This document shows, piece after piece, positions 52,156-60,808 of a DNA stretch of 60,926 nt. The first letter of the stretch is position 1, and each line of letters opens with the position of its first letter. The position numbers were made by a program, and so were the translations under genes. The notes under the pieces are model-generated. The model made no database searches. It had not been told where the DNA came from and saw only the letters and a program-made list of their open reading frames with translations. Source of the DNA: an uncultured Lachnospiraceae bacterium (GTDB taxonomy: Bacteria > Bacillota > Clostridia > Lachnospirales > Lachnospiraceae); assembly GCA_944380185.1 (NCBI GenBank), contig CALWGV010000045.1:1-60926 (forward strand), in the 5' to 3' direction.

Positions 52156-53075
52156 CCCTCCACATCCTTTCCGAATCTGTCCTCCGCGATAAAGAGAATA
52201 CCGATGATGAGCACCACAACGACAGCCATAATGATGGCGGCGGCAGACAGCTTCTGGTAATCCAGATTATTAAAAGTATTGTTCATGAAATGCTGCAGCA
52301 TATACAGCGAGTCATAAGGATAGTCATTGGTCAGAAGATAAATTTCCCGGAAAATCTTAAAGGAATTGATCAGGGAAAAAATCGTTACGAACAAAAGGGT
52401 AGGCGACAGATATCTGAGCTTAACCCGGAAAAAAATCTGCGCCCGGGACGAAGTGTCCAGCCTTGCCACCTCAATCATTTCCTTAGGAATATTGGCCAGG
52501 GCCGCCATAAAAAGAATCATGTTGTAACCCAGGTTCTTCCACAAAAACAATAGGACAATAACCACAATGCTGTAATCCGACTTCATCCAGTCGATGGCGG
52601 ATATCCCGAAAAAGCTCAGAGCGTCATTTACGGCCCCGTTGTAGTCAAAGAGCACCTGCCAGATCAGCACCACCGATGCCACCGGCACCATCATCGGGCT
52701 CAGAAAAAAGGTGCGAAACTGGCTGCGAAAGGGAATCTTGCTCTCCAAAAGCACCGCCAGGCCCAGAGACAGCACCACAGCCAGAGGCACCGCGATCACG
52801 GAAAAACGGAAAGTGTTGAAGGCTGCCCTTTGAAAAGCCGCATTATTTAATACATTGACGAAATTGCGCAGAAAGACAAAATTGCCGCTGATGGGATTAT
52901 CCACCAGAGAATAGTAGATCACCACTATAAACGGCAGGATAAAGAACACCAGGACGCCAATCAGGCTTGGCGCCAGAAATGACGCCGAGCCCAATCGCTG
53001 TGTCCATGGTACTGTATGTGTGTTTGCCGGTTTGGCAGGCCGCAAAGCCTTCTTTTTTTTGCCGAGAGACTTCAT
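52152..53075 (-). CDS. Carbohydrate-type ABC permease (MalF/UgpA type)
   Basis: A 307-residue membrane protein with six helices after a Lys-rich cytoplasmic segment (MKSLGKKKKALRPAKPANTH). The docking loop is MIEVARLDTSSRAQIFFRVK, close to the EAA consensus but with the usual Gly replaced by Ser. It heterodimerises with the MalG-type protein. It starts 60 bases after the 735-residue binding protein gene, the first gene of the operon. Confidence 0.93.
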   Translation of the reverse strand: MKSLGKKKKALRPAKPANTHTVPWTQRLGSASFLAPSLIGVLVFFILPFIVVIYYSLVDNPISGNFVFLRNFVNVLNNAAFQRAAFNTFRFSVIAVPLAVVLSLGLAVLLESKIPFRSQFRTFFLSPMMVPVASVVLIWQVLFDYNGAVNDALSFFGISAIDWMKSDYSIVVIVLLFLWKNLGYNMILFMAALANIPKEMIEVARLDTSSRAQIFFRVKLRYLSPTLLFVTIFSLINSFKIFREIYLLTNDYPYDSLYMLQHFMNNTFNNLDYQKLSAAAIIMAVVVVLIIGILFIAEDRFGKDVEG

Positions 53076-53135
53076 ACAGGCTCCTATTCTAAATCGATTC
53101 TAAATCAATATTAAAGACTGCCGAATCCATTTTTA

Positions 53136-55343
53136 TCAACTGTTTTCACTCACATAAATGTTTACGCGGCTCTGAATCACATCTGCCGCATCTGCCGCCG
53201 ACTTCTGACCGGCAAAGTAGGGAGCGGCCTCCTCGCTGATGATCGAAAAGATATCCGTATTGTAGGAACCGGTCGGCTCCGCCATGCCAACCAGCTCCCT
53301 GACCGCGTCGGCCTCCTCCTGGGTGAGAGGCTGATAATCATAGGAGAAGCTGTTGCCGTAGCTCATTCCACCACTCGTATAGGTCTCCGGATCCATCTCC
53401 CTCGCCACCTGCTTATCAAAGGAACTGATGCGGATCGGGAACTGCCATCCCAGTTCATCCTGGAATTCCTCGGAAAGCAGCGTGCTGACAAAGGCCCAGG
53501 CTCCGTCCTTATGCTCGCAGCTCTCCGCGATGCCGACTGCCATCGAGGTATTCAAAATCACACCGGTGCCGTGGGAGGTGGGATAGCCGATAGCTCTGGC
53601 TGCATCTCCGCCGAACATGGCCGCCGTAGACGGATAAGACTGTACATCCGACAGATACATTGCTGTCACCAGCTGGGTGCCTTCCGCCAGCTTCGAATAG
53701 GAATCTTCATACTCATCATAATTCAGTTCTTCGGCCGAAGGGAAGGTGTTGACAAATTCCAGCACATCAATGAAATCCTGGGAATCAAAAGAGCATGTTC
53801 CCGTACTCCAGTCAATATAGGTATCCAGATCCAGCTGAACCAGCATCTGCAGCAGGTATTCTTTGCTGGCATAATCGATAAAATCAGTGCCCTCAGGTTT
53901 GCTGGCCAGGATCTCCTCCACATCCTTCACGGTCCAGGATGTGCGGTCTCCCAGGTCGGAGACTCTGCCCATCAGCGCCTGCACGCTGAAGGCAGGGATA
54001 ATGCCGTAAAGCTTTCCGTCCTCCTCCATGGCAGTGAGGACGTTTGCAAAGAAATCATCCCGATTCAGGGAAGAATCCGCATCCATCAGGGGATACAGAT
54101 CGGTCAATATGCCTTTAGAAATATAGTTGTCCACATCGACATTATTCAGGTCGATGATATCGGGGCCATTGCCCGCCACAATATCCGCATCCATCTGCGT
54201 CTGTCCGGAGCTGTCGGTCAGCCCGTATTCCTCCACCTCGATGCGGTAGGTGTCGTTGGTCTTATTGAAATCTATGATCTTCTCCCGGATGCTGGAATCC
54301 AGATAGAGGGTACCGTAGGTCAGGGTGGTTTTCTGCACGACCTGGGATGCGGGCGTCTCCGTCAGATAAACCAGCTCGGCATTGGAGTTTTCCTCGCTGA
54401 AATTCTGATTGATCGCCAGGATCCGACCGTCCTCCAGGCGGCCGATTCCCTGCAGATACATGGAATCGATGTCGCTGTCAATCCAGTTGAGGATGGGATT
54501 GCAGGTCGATGTGGCAAGATCATAGCTGTACAGGTTGTCACCGGAGGAAATGAGAACTTCATTCTCTCCGCCGGGCGTACAGTAGGTGGAGCCGTTGCCG
54601 GAAGGGATACCGCCGAAGGAGTCTCCCATGGCCCCTGCCGCTGCATCGATCTGGGTCAGCTGATATCCGTTTCCATTGGTATCATATCCCAGGGCAAAGA
54701 CGCGGCCGTCTCCGCTTTTGCACAAGGTCTGGTACCAGCCGTCCAGCGGGATATTGGCTTTTTTCTGTCCCTGGGCATCAAAGATCATGATGGATTCCGT
54801 CATGCCGGAAACGTATATATAGATATTTCCCTCGCTGTCCGACTCTATGGCCTGGGGATAAGCGCTGTACTCCGAAGTGTTCCCCTCTTCCAACGCAGCC
54901 GTGATATCCTGCCTGGACGTCTCTGCTCCGGTGCTGTCCAGGGTCATAAGCTCAAAGGTCTGCTCTTCTGTATCCATGTCATAGTTGTTCAGGATAAGGG
55001 TGAGGCCGCCGCCCTCAAGGGCTGTCATCCCACTGATATTGATATTATCGGGCAGCTCCGCCACAGTCGTCGCCTCCCGTGTGGTCAGATCCATGGAGTA
55101 AATCTGTTCGCTGGAAGTGCCTGCCGCCTCATCATAGGAATAGATGGCGTAATACATCGTATTTCCCCGGGTCAGGACGCTTCCGAAGAAATCCACTCCG
55201 TCCAGCTCCTGATACTCCGCCGTGTATACATACTCGCTCTGTGTCTGGTCACTGTCCACGCTTTCGTCTGAGCCGCAGCCAGCCAAAGAAAACAGCATGG
55301 CAAAGCAAAGAATTGCCGCCAAAAACCTTTTCATCTTATTCAT
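53136..55343 (-). CDS. Large binding lipoprotein: repeat-rich N-terminal half plus SBP family 1 domain
   Basis: A 735-residue lipoprotein with the signal MNKMKRFLAAILCFAMLFSL and lipobox LAGC. Residues about 40-330 are beta-rich repeats (FFGSVLTRGNTMYYAIYSYD, AIESDSEGNIYIYVSG, LCKSGDGRVFALGYD) suggesting a propeller. The family 1 solute-binding domain begins near residue 337 (TTLTYGTLYLDSSIREKIID) and ends VIQSRVNIYVSENS, almost the same as in the 819-residue protein at the other end of the locus. AGGAGG lies before the ATG and a TATAAT box at 55375-55370 is close upstream, with a poor -35. First gene of the operon. Ligand unknown. Confidence 0.87.
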   Translation of the reverse strand: MNKMKRFLAAILCFAMLFSLAGCGSDESVDSDQTQSEYVYTAEYQELDGVDFFGSVLTRGNTMYYAIYSYDEAAGTSSEQIYSMDLTTREATTVAELPDNINISGMTALEGGGLTLILNNYDMDTEEQTFELMTLDSTGAETSRQDITAALEEGNTSEYSAYPQAIESDSEGNIYIYVSGMTESIMIFDAQGQKKANIPLDGWYQTLCKSGDGRVFALGYDTNGNGYQLTQIDAAAGAMGDSFGGIPSGNGSTYCTPGGENEVLISSGDNLYSYDLATSTCNPILNWIDSDIDSMYLQGIGRLEDGRILAINQNFSEENSNAELVYLTETPASQVVQKTTLTYGTLYLDSSIREKIIDFNKTNDTYRIEVEEYGLTDSSGQTQMDADIVAGNGPDIIDLNNVDVDNYISKGILTDLYPLMDADSSLNRDDFFANVLTAMEEDGKLYGIIPAFSVQALMGRVSDLGDRTSWTVKDVEEILASKPEGTDFIDYASKEYLLQMLVQLDLDTYIDWSTGTCSFDSQDFIDVLEFVNTFPSAEELNYDEYEDSYSKLAEGTQLVTAMYLSDVQSYPSTAAMFGGDAARAIGYPTSHGTGVILNTSMAVGIAESCEHKDGAWAFVSTLLSEEFQDELGWQFPIRISSFDKQVAREMDPETYTSGGMSYGNSFSYDYQPLTQEEADAVRELVGMAEPTGSYNTDIFSIISEEAAPYFAGQKSAADAADVIQSRVNIYVSENS

Positions 55344-55517
55344 TGTGCTACCTCCTGTATGATAGTTTCATTATAAACAATATCAGACGTATGTTCTTTA
55401 CTTTTTTCTTACGCTTTCCAGGAAATTTTCATACTCTTTTGCCGGGAACTGCTGCTCCGCATCTGTGCAAATCTTCCAAAGCAAAAGGGGCTGTCCGGCC
55501 CATAAATACAAAAGCTC

Positions 55518-55546
55518 CACAGGCCGGAAGCTTTTCTTCCGCCTGT
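55518..55546 (-). terminator. upp terminator
   Basis: Minus strand stem CACAGGCGGAAG / CTTCCGGCCTGTG around a short loop, then GAGCTTTTGTATTT, 65 bases after the upp stop. Confidence 0.75.
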
Positions 55547-55610
55547 GAAGCCAATAAAATTTCAGAAAATAAGCGATCTAAAGGGCAGCTCAAAAATTCA
55601 TAATTTCTCT

Positions 55611-56246
55611 TTACTTTGTACCGAAGATTCGGTCGCCGGCATCTCCCAGGCCGGGGCAGATATAGGCATCCGCATTCAATTCACGGTCCAGATGTCCCAC
55701 GTAAACCTGGATATCAGGATGTGTCTCCGTAAGCCTCTTCAGGCCTTCGGGGGCGGCAATAATGCACATGAATTTAATCTTGCGCCCGCCATGCTGCTTG
55801 ATAAAGTCCACAGCCGCCACAGCAGAGCCGCCGGTGGCCAGCATCGGGTCCAGAACGACGATGGTGCGCAGTTCAATGGGATCCGGCAGCTTGCAGTAAT
55901 ACTCATGGGGCTCGTGGGTTTCATGGTCGCGATACAGACCGATATGGCCCACCTTCGCCGAGGGAACCAAGGCCAGGATTCCGCTCACCATCCCCAAGCC
56001 GGCACGAAGAATCGGGACGATAGCCAGCTTTTTGCCGGAGATCATCGGCGTCATGCAGGTCTCGATGGGGGTAGTCACCTCCACATCCTCCAGGGGCAAG
56101 TCGCGCAGGGCCTCATATCCCATCAGCGTGGCAACCTCTTCTGTCAGCTTGCGAAACTCATTGGTGCCGGTACGGTAATCCCGCATCATGGAAATCTTAT
56201 GCTGGATCAGCGGATGTGTCATAATGTGTATCTGGTTCTCATTCAT
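55611..56246 (-). CDS. upp: Uracil phosphoribosyltransferase
   Basis: A 211-residue enzyme of pyrimidine salvage making UMP from uracil and PRPP. The PRPP-binding motif is [20 protein letters not shown]; uracil-binding residues lie in [18 protein letters not shown] at the C-terminus. The N-terminus [20 protein letters not shown] is standard. I chose the ATG at 56246 ([16 protein letters not shown]); the frame is open upstream to 56447 but runs into the promoter. A consensus promoter and a terminator frame the gene, so it is monocistronic. Confidence 0.97.
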   Translation of the reverse strand: MNENQIHIMTHPLIQHKISMMRDYRTGTNEFRKLTEEVATLMGYEALRDLPLEDVEVTTPIETCMTPMISGKKLAIVPILRAGLGMVSGILALVPSAKVGHIGLYRDHETHEPHEYYCKLPDPIELRTIVVLDPMLATGGSAVAAVDFIKQHGGRKIKFMCIIAAPEGLKRLTETHPDIQVYVGHLDRELNADAYICPGLGDAGDRIFGTK

Positions 56247-56283
56247 GGTGCAATACCACCCTTCCTTTGTTTTTCTACAAGTA

Positions 56284-56312
56284 ATTATAGACATTTCCTG
56301 TCTGCATTGCAA
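56284..56312 (-). promoter_or_regulatory. upp promoter
   Basis: Minus strand TTGCAA (56312-56307), 17 bases, TATAAT (56289-56284), 38 bases before the start codon. No PyrR-type leader is visible in the short leader. Confidence 0.8.
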
Positions 56313-56355
56313 CAGGGATTTGACTAAATGACTGACAAAATACGTGAAAAACCTC

Positions 56356-56384
56356 TTGCGCACTCCAAGGAAATGTGGTAGAAT
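56356..56384 (+). promoter_or_regulatory. tRNA-Leu promoter
   Basis: TTGCGC (56356-56361), 17 bases, TAGAAT (56379-56384), 11 bases before the mature tRNA 5' end. It is divergent from upp. Confidence 0.7.
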
Positions 56385-56395
56385 GTCATTCGTTG

Positions 56396-56478
56396 GCCGG
56401 TGTGTCGGAATGGCAGACGAGGCAGACTCAAAATCTGTTGTAGGCAACTACGTGCGGGTTCAAGTCCCGCCACCGGCA
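56396..56478 (+). tRNA. tRNA-Leu (anticodon CAA)
   Basis: An 83-base tRNA with a long variable arm, as for class II tRNAs. Acceptor arms are GCCGGTG and CACCGGC with discriminator A; the anticodon stem GCAGA/TCTGT encloses the loop CTCAAAA, giving CAA, which reads UUG leucine codons. The T arm is GCGGG TTCAAGT CCCGC. CCA is not encoded and must be added enzymatically. Confidence 0.95.
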
Positions 56479-56490
56479 GTCACTAAATCA

Positions 56491-56521
56491 GCTCTCTGGC
56501 TTTTGGCTAGAGAGCCTTTTT
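56491..56521 (+). terminator. tRNA-Leu terminator
   Basis: Stem GCTCTCT(GGC) / (GCT)AGAGAGC followed by CTTTTT, 13 bases after the tRNA. Confidence 0.85.
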
Positions 56522-56596
56522 AATGGTAGTACCTTTTTTTCGGCACATTCGCGTTCGCTCTTTTGTATGTCACATCACACCACTCCAGAAAATCTT

Positions 56597-56926
56597 TTAC
56601 TCTCTTTTGTTAATTTCCAGCACCTCCGAGTAGTATGTTTTGGCAACCTCCTCGATCTGCGCGGCAATCGTTTTTCCATCCATAATATTGACCACCTCGA
56701 TCATATGGAGATTTTCAGGGACGCTGATTCCGGCAGTAAGTTTCTTTGAAATTGCGAGAATGTCGGCCCAATTATAGTAGGAGGGCATTTCTCCAAGGGC
56801 TGTATGTTTTACTTCACAGGGGATATTTAGCTCCCTCAGCGCCTTGCTCACAACAACTTCCGAGATTGCGCTGCTTCCCATCCCATAACCGCATACAAAC
56901 AACACATTAATTTTATCTTTTTTCAT
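56597..56926 (-). CDS. PTS EIIB subunit, ascorbate/lactose-like type
   Basis: A 109-residue phosphocarrier. FVCGYGMGSSAISEVVVSKA carries the phosphorylated Cys12 in the CGxGxxSS P-loop of SgaB/GatB-type IIB proteins. It passes phosphate to the sugar brought in by the IIC protein encoded 18 bases upstream. No IIA gene is present in the window, so IIA must come from elsewhere. Last gene of the operon, convergent with the tRNA. Confidence 0.9.
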   Translation of the reverse strand: MKKDKINVLFVCGYGMGSSAISEVVVSKALRELNIPCEVKHTALGEMPSYYNWADILAISKKLTAGISVPENLHMIEVVNIMDGKTIAAQIEEVAKTYYSEVLEINKRE

Positions 56927-56944
56927 CGACTGTAGTCCTCACTA

Positions 56945-58252
56945 TTAATGAATCAGATTTCCGATAAACTTCAGGATTTCTGTTACACCGGGAATCACTG
57001 TTGCCCAGTCAAACATTCCGCTCCAGCCTACACCACTGGGATATTTCATCAGACTGATCGCCCATACTGTGCCAAAGGTTTGAATAAAAGCCAATATAAT
57101 GCAGCAGATAATAATCGATTTTATTCCGCCATATTTATTTGCCACCACTCCTACTGCACCGCCGGTAAAGAACAGCGGAATAAATCCAGGCAGTACCATA
57201 ATAGGACTTCCGACAAGATACAGAATTCCGATAGCCAATACAGTCCCTAGCGTAGTAAACACAAAGCCCAGAGTCGCCGCATTAGGCGAAAAAGGAAGAA
57301 GAGCCGCTACGTCGATAGCCGGCACAGCGTTGGGGACAATTTTTTCCTGGATCCCTTTGAAGGCGCCTACAAGTTCACCGCACATCATTCGAACGCCAGT
57401 CAGAAGGATGACCATATCCATTGAAAATTCAATGCCCAAGGTGATCAGGTACAAAATCCAGTTTTCTCCGCCAATCTCTTCAATCCCTGATATTCCCAAA
57501 GGAGCCATGTAAAGTCCCATAAACAGAGTCATCAAAATGGCTACAGAGGCCACATTGTTGTTGAATATCGAAAGCCATCCGGGCAAGTTCAAATTCTCGG
57601 CGTCACTCTTTTTCGGATCGCCAAATTTGCCGGCAAATTTTGAAAAAAACCAGAGACCGATCTGCTGATTATGGCCAATGGTAAATCCACCGCCGTCCGT
57701 CACTTTATCACATACATTTACGGCTAAAGTTGTAGAATAGGCCCAATATAGTCCTACTAATATACCGGCTATGATCATGGAGGCTGTGCTGCCCAGTCCC
57801 AGATAGGCAACAACCAACCATAAAATAGCCTGTGAGTGAGCTACACCACTGTTTCCCGTCAAAAGAACACCCTTGGCTTTTGTATATTTTCCAAAATATA
57901 CAAGTACTATGTTAACCAGAAATGCGATCAAATACACATATCCGACTAACCCAAACAGATCGCCCAGCGCTTCGGTAGTTGTGGAGCGCATTGCATAGGG
58001 ATCCATAATATACCCGGTTATACCAAAGGCTTCACTGACCGCCGTTGTAATTGGCTTAAAGGTGTTGGAAAACTGGTTTCCTCCGAAAATAACCATTTGT
58101 ATTCCCACCATTGTGCTGATCGTACCGGTGATTACTTTGACCGGCGGCTTCTTCCCCAGTATGTAGCCGATGCAAACCAGCAGCCCCATCATCACTACCG
58201 GAGCCATCAATAGATTATATATGGCATCCAATATTGAATTCAGAATATTCAT
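56945..58252 (-). CDS. PTS EIIC subunit, ascorbate (UlaA/SgaT) type
   Basis: A 435-residue membrane transporter with about 11 helices. GNSGVAHSQAILWLVVAYLG, the segment FTIGHNQQIGLWFFSKFAGK and the end region FDWATVIPGVTEILKFIGNL match the ascorbate-specific IIC family. Substrates in this family include L-ascorbate and related acids, and the one here is not known. GGAGGAGG precedes the ATG. Codon usage is more AT-rich than in the left part of the window. It lies 159 bases after the LVIVD-repeat gene and before IIB. Confidence 0.9.
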   Translation of the reverse strand: MNILNSILDAIYNLLMAPVVMMGLLVCIGYILGKKPPVKVITGTISTMVGIQMVIFGGNQFSNTFKPITTAVSEAFGITGYIMDPYAMRSTTTEALGDLFGLVGYVYLIAFLVNIVLVYFGKYTKAKGVLLTGNSGVAHSQAILWLVVAYLGLGSTASMIIAGILVGLYWAYSTTLAVNVCDKVTDGGGFTIGHNQQIGLWFFSKFAGKFGDPKKSDAENLNLPGWLSIFNNNVASVAILMTLFMGLYMAPLGISGIEEIGGENWILYLITLGIEFSMDMVILLTGVRMMCGELVGAFKGIQEKIVPNAVPAIDVAALLPFSPNAATLGFVFTTLGTVLAIGILYLVGSPIMVLPGFIPLFFTGGAVGVVANKYGGIKSIIICCIILAFIQTFGTVWAISLMKYPSGVGWSGMFDWATVIPGVTEILKFIGNLIH

Positions 58253-58411
58253 TTTTTACCTCCTCCTGTAAAAAATTTCAAACTTCTTCGATTCCTGTTT
58301 GTCTTCAACAGCCTTGCCTAATCCCCCGTGGGTGAAAAAGCATTTTCCCCCCTTTCCTCCTGCTTCACCCGTTTATTTTTCATCTGCTCTTCGTGCAAAT
58401 TTACCTATCTG

Positions 58412-59572
58412 TCATCTTGGGCCAATGTATTGAAGAATATATAACGTCCCGTCAAAGCGATCTACTATATAGATCAATTCATCTGCATCGACAAAAACAT
58501 CATTCGTTTGGATGACCGAACCTCCCTCCGGCTTTGCCGGAATAAAATACCCGACTTCCTGCGGTCTGTAAGGATCCTGTATGTCAATGATCCTCAAGCC
58601 GCCATTAAAATAAGTAATATAGACCAACTGATCATCGATCAGTGAGCCTGGCCTGCATTCATGAATATTGTGAGAACCAAATCTTCCCCCTTTTTCCGCA
58701 AATCCTTCCGACTCTACCTGGATAGTGGCAATGGGAATCGGATTGGTTTCTTCACGAATGTCCACAATCCAGGCCAGTTTTTCCGGTTCTCTGCAATTAT
58801 CCGCAAAAGCCTCATCTGTAACCACCATTATCTTTCGGTTCGGAAACGGAAGCACTGTGTGAGTTAAGCCCCCAAAAGGCGGACAGCAATTAAAATGCGA
58901 CACCATCTTTGGACGATAAATATCCGATATGTCAATGATTGTAAAGCCCCCGTCACTCCAGCCCAGATACGCACGGTCTCCCGCTACCATAGCAGGTCCG
59001 TGTGCCCGGATCTTGCTTCCTGTCTTCCATGTCGGTATCTCTCCTCCGTCTTTCCACATACCCGGCAGCCAAAAACTTGATATTACCTGAGGCGCCTCCG
59101 GCTTTTGCATATCGACGATCTGGTAGATACAGTCCGTAAAACCTTCCGGATGGGCTGTGATGTGAGCATATTTTCCATCGACAAACCACATGCGGTGTAC
59201 CCCGCGTCCCCCTGTCCTCATAAAAGAGATTTCCTTTGGACAGGTTTTATCCGATATATCGAAAACCCGCATTCCCGCCGTCCATATCTGTATCTTTTTG
59301 TCCAGCTGCTCATTGTTGACAATCATCAGGTTGCCAGAGACCTGTACCTTATGGGAATGCGTATTATACGGAGGCTTTACTTTGCTGAGCACAGCAGGCT
59401 GGTAGGGATTCCTTACATCCACCAGAGTAACCCCTTCCGACTCCATATGAGCTATATATGCCGTCTTGTGATCTACAATTATCTGACCTGCTCCCTCAGA
59501 TGCCACTCTCGTTTTGCTGATTAACCGTACATTCTTTCTGTGTTCCCTGTGATCTGCAAGAAAACTGCTCAT
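58412..59572 (-). CDS. LVIVD-repeat (beta-propeller) protein
   Basis: A 386-residue protein starting MSSFLADHREHRKNVRLISK, chosen because AGGAGG lies just before 59572. Repeats of the LVIVD type recur: VTLVDVRNPYQPAVLSKVKP, MRVFDISDKTCPKEISF, FTIIDISDIYRPKMVSHF, AWIVDIREETNPIPI and LRIIDIQDPYRPQEVGYF, giving about six or seven blades of a propeller. Several His residues recur between blades (HSHKVQVSG, GRGVHRMW, ITAHPEGF, IRAHGP, GSHNIHECRPG) and may line a metal or substrate site, as in lactonase- or selenium-binding-like propellers. No signal peptide is visible. It sits between the chromate-transporter pair and the PTS genes. Confidence 0.8.
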   Translation of the reverse strand: MSSFLADHREHRKNVRLISKTRVASEGAGQIIVDHKTAYIAHMESEGVTLVDVRNPYQPAVLSKVKPPYNTHSHKVQVSGNLMIVNNEQLDKKIQIWTAGMRVFDISDKTCPKEISFMRTGGRGVHRMWFVDGKYAHITAHPEGFTDCIYQIVDMQKPEAPQVISSFWLPGMWKDGGEIPTWKTGSKIRAHGPAMVAGDRAYLGWSDGGFTIIDISDIYRPKMVSHFNCCPPFGGLTHTVLPFPNRKIMVVTDEAFADNCREPEKLAWIVDIREETNPIPIATIQVESEGFAEKGGRFGSHNIHECRPGSLIDDQLVYITYFNGGLRIIDIQDPYRPQEVGYFIPAKPEGGSVIQTNDVFVDADELIYIVDRFDGTLYILQYIGPR

Positions 59573-59583
59573 TTTTTCCTCCT

Positions 59584-60150
59584 CTATGCCATTTTCAATA
59601 AAATACCGATTACAGCTGATGATGCGATATATACGATGGGATGCTTTTTCCCTTTGTATATCAGATAATACAAGATCAAGAAAAGAACTATTCCCTGCCA
59701 ATCAAAAAGGTCCCAAAAAGAATGCGTTTCTTCATAGATTTCCGTTTGCAGAAGAGCTACCTTTACTACTTCCAAAAAGGCAGACACAATCAATGCAGCC
59801 ACTGCAGGGCGCAGGCCATAGAAGGCTGCTTTTACCCATTTATTTTCCATAAACTTTTCTAAAATCCGAGCAATGAAAATGATAATGATAATGGAAGGAG
59901 CGATGACGGCCAAAGTGGCAACGATACCGCCCAGAGGCCCTCCGGTCAGATAACCCACATATGTGGCCATATTTATTCCTATTGGTCCCGGCGTGGATTC
60001 TGAAATAGCGATCATATTAATGATATCCTCTGCGGTATACCAGCCTGTTCTGGCAGAAATATCATATAGAAACGGCAGGGAAGCCAAACCTCCTCCTATT
60101 GCAAAAAGTCCAATTTTTAAAAATTCCCGGATTAATTGCAGATAAATCAT
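59584..60150 (-). CDS. Chromate transporter family half-protein 2
   Basis: A 188-residue membrane protein with one chromate transport (CHR) domain: FLKIGLFAIGGGLASLPFLY, then ISESTPGPIGINMATYVGYL, the family's typical FGGG/PGP motifs. Single-domain CHR proteins work in pairs of opposite topology. The ATG overlaps the stop of its partner as ATGA, so equal amounts are made. It ends 11 bases before the LVIVD gene. Many such proteins probably transport anions other than chromate, and the operon context suggests an organic acid, which is inference. Confidence 0.88.
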   Translation of the reverse strand: MIYLQLIREFLKIGLFAIGGGLASLPFLYDISARTGWYTAEDIINMIAISESTPGPIGINMATYVGYLTGGPLGGIVATLAVIAPSIIIIIFIARILEKFMENKWVKAAFYGLRPAVAALIVSAFLEVVKVALLQTEIYEETHSFWDLFDWQGIVLFLILYYLIYKGKKHPIVYIASSAVIGILLKMA

Positions 60151-60686
60151 TGCATCCCTCCTGCTCGTTTTACACAGATTCCGGCTATGGCCATGACAAC
60201 TACGGCGACGATCGGTGAAAGGGAGATGAAAACCACCGCGGCCAGTGTGACCATAAAGAAACAAAATGTTATGCGGTCCACTACACTTTTCTTCCACAGA
60301 GTAGCGATGGCCGAAAGTATTAACGCAGCCACACAGACCTGTACTCCCGCCAAAGCATCCTGTACGATTTTCAAATCCGTAAAATTACTGATAAAGGCTG
60401 CAATTATTGTAATGATAACATAGGAAGGAAAGACCACGCCAAGAGCAGCTGCCAGCGCTCCGACTGCCCCTTTGACCCGATATCCAATCAGAGCTGCCGT
60501 ATTGCTGGCAATAATACCAGGAGTGCATTGCGCCACGGCATAATAATCCAGCAATTCTTCGTTGGTAATCCATCCCTTTTTCTCCACCGCTTCTTTTTCC
60601 AGCATTGGAAGCATGGCATAGCCTCCGCCGAAGGTCAGCCCGCCAATCCGTAAAAAAGCGATAAATAATTCCCACAGCACTTTCAT
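60147..60686 (-). CDS. Chromate transporter family half-protein 1
   Basis: A 179-residue CHR-domain protein with FLRIGGLTFGGGYAMLPMLE and AVAQCTPGIIASNTAALIGY. It is the partner of the following gene. The start at 60686 (MKVLWELFIAFLRIGG) has AGGAGG seven bases upstream; a TTG two codons earlier is less likely. First gene of the operon running through LVIVD, IIC and IIB. Promoter boxes upstream (60700-60780, very AT-rich) are not clear enough to mark. Confidence 0.88.
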   Translation of the reverse strand: MKVLWELFIAFLRIGGLTFGGGYAMLPMLEKEAVEKKGWITNEELLDYYAVAQCTPGIIASNTAALIGYRVKGAVGALAAALGVVFPSYVIITIIAAFISNFTDLKIVQDALAGVQVCVAALILSAIATLWKKSVVDRITFCFFMVTLAAVVFISLSPIVAVVVMAIAGICVKRAGGMQ

Positions 60687-60808
60687 ATGCAACCCTCCTG
60701 TTTTTTCTGATTTCAGTTTAGCATACTTTTATCTATTTTAAAAATATTGATTAAATATAGTAAATATATGTTTTTGGTATATATTTCCTGCGTTTTTCCA
60801 GAATCACG

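Noticed and set aside
53511-55271. Plus-strand open frame of 586 codons
   Set aside because: Antisense to the 735-residue lipoprotein, which has a signal peptide, ribosome-binding site and homologous partner. The long shadow comes from codon bias.
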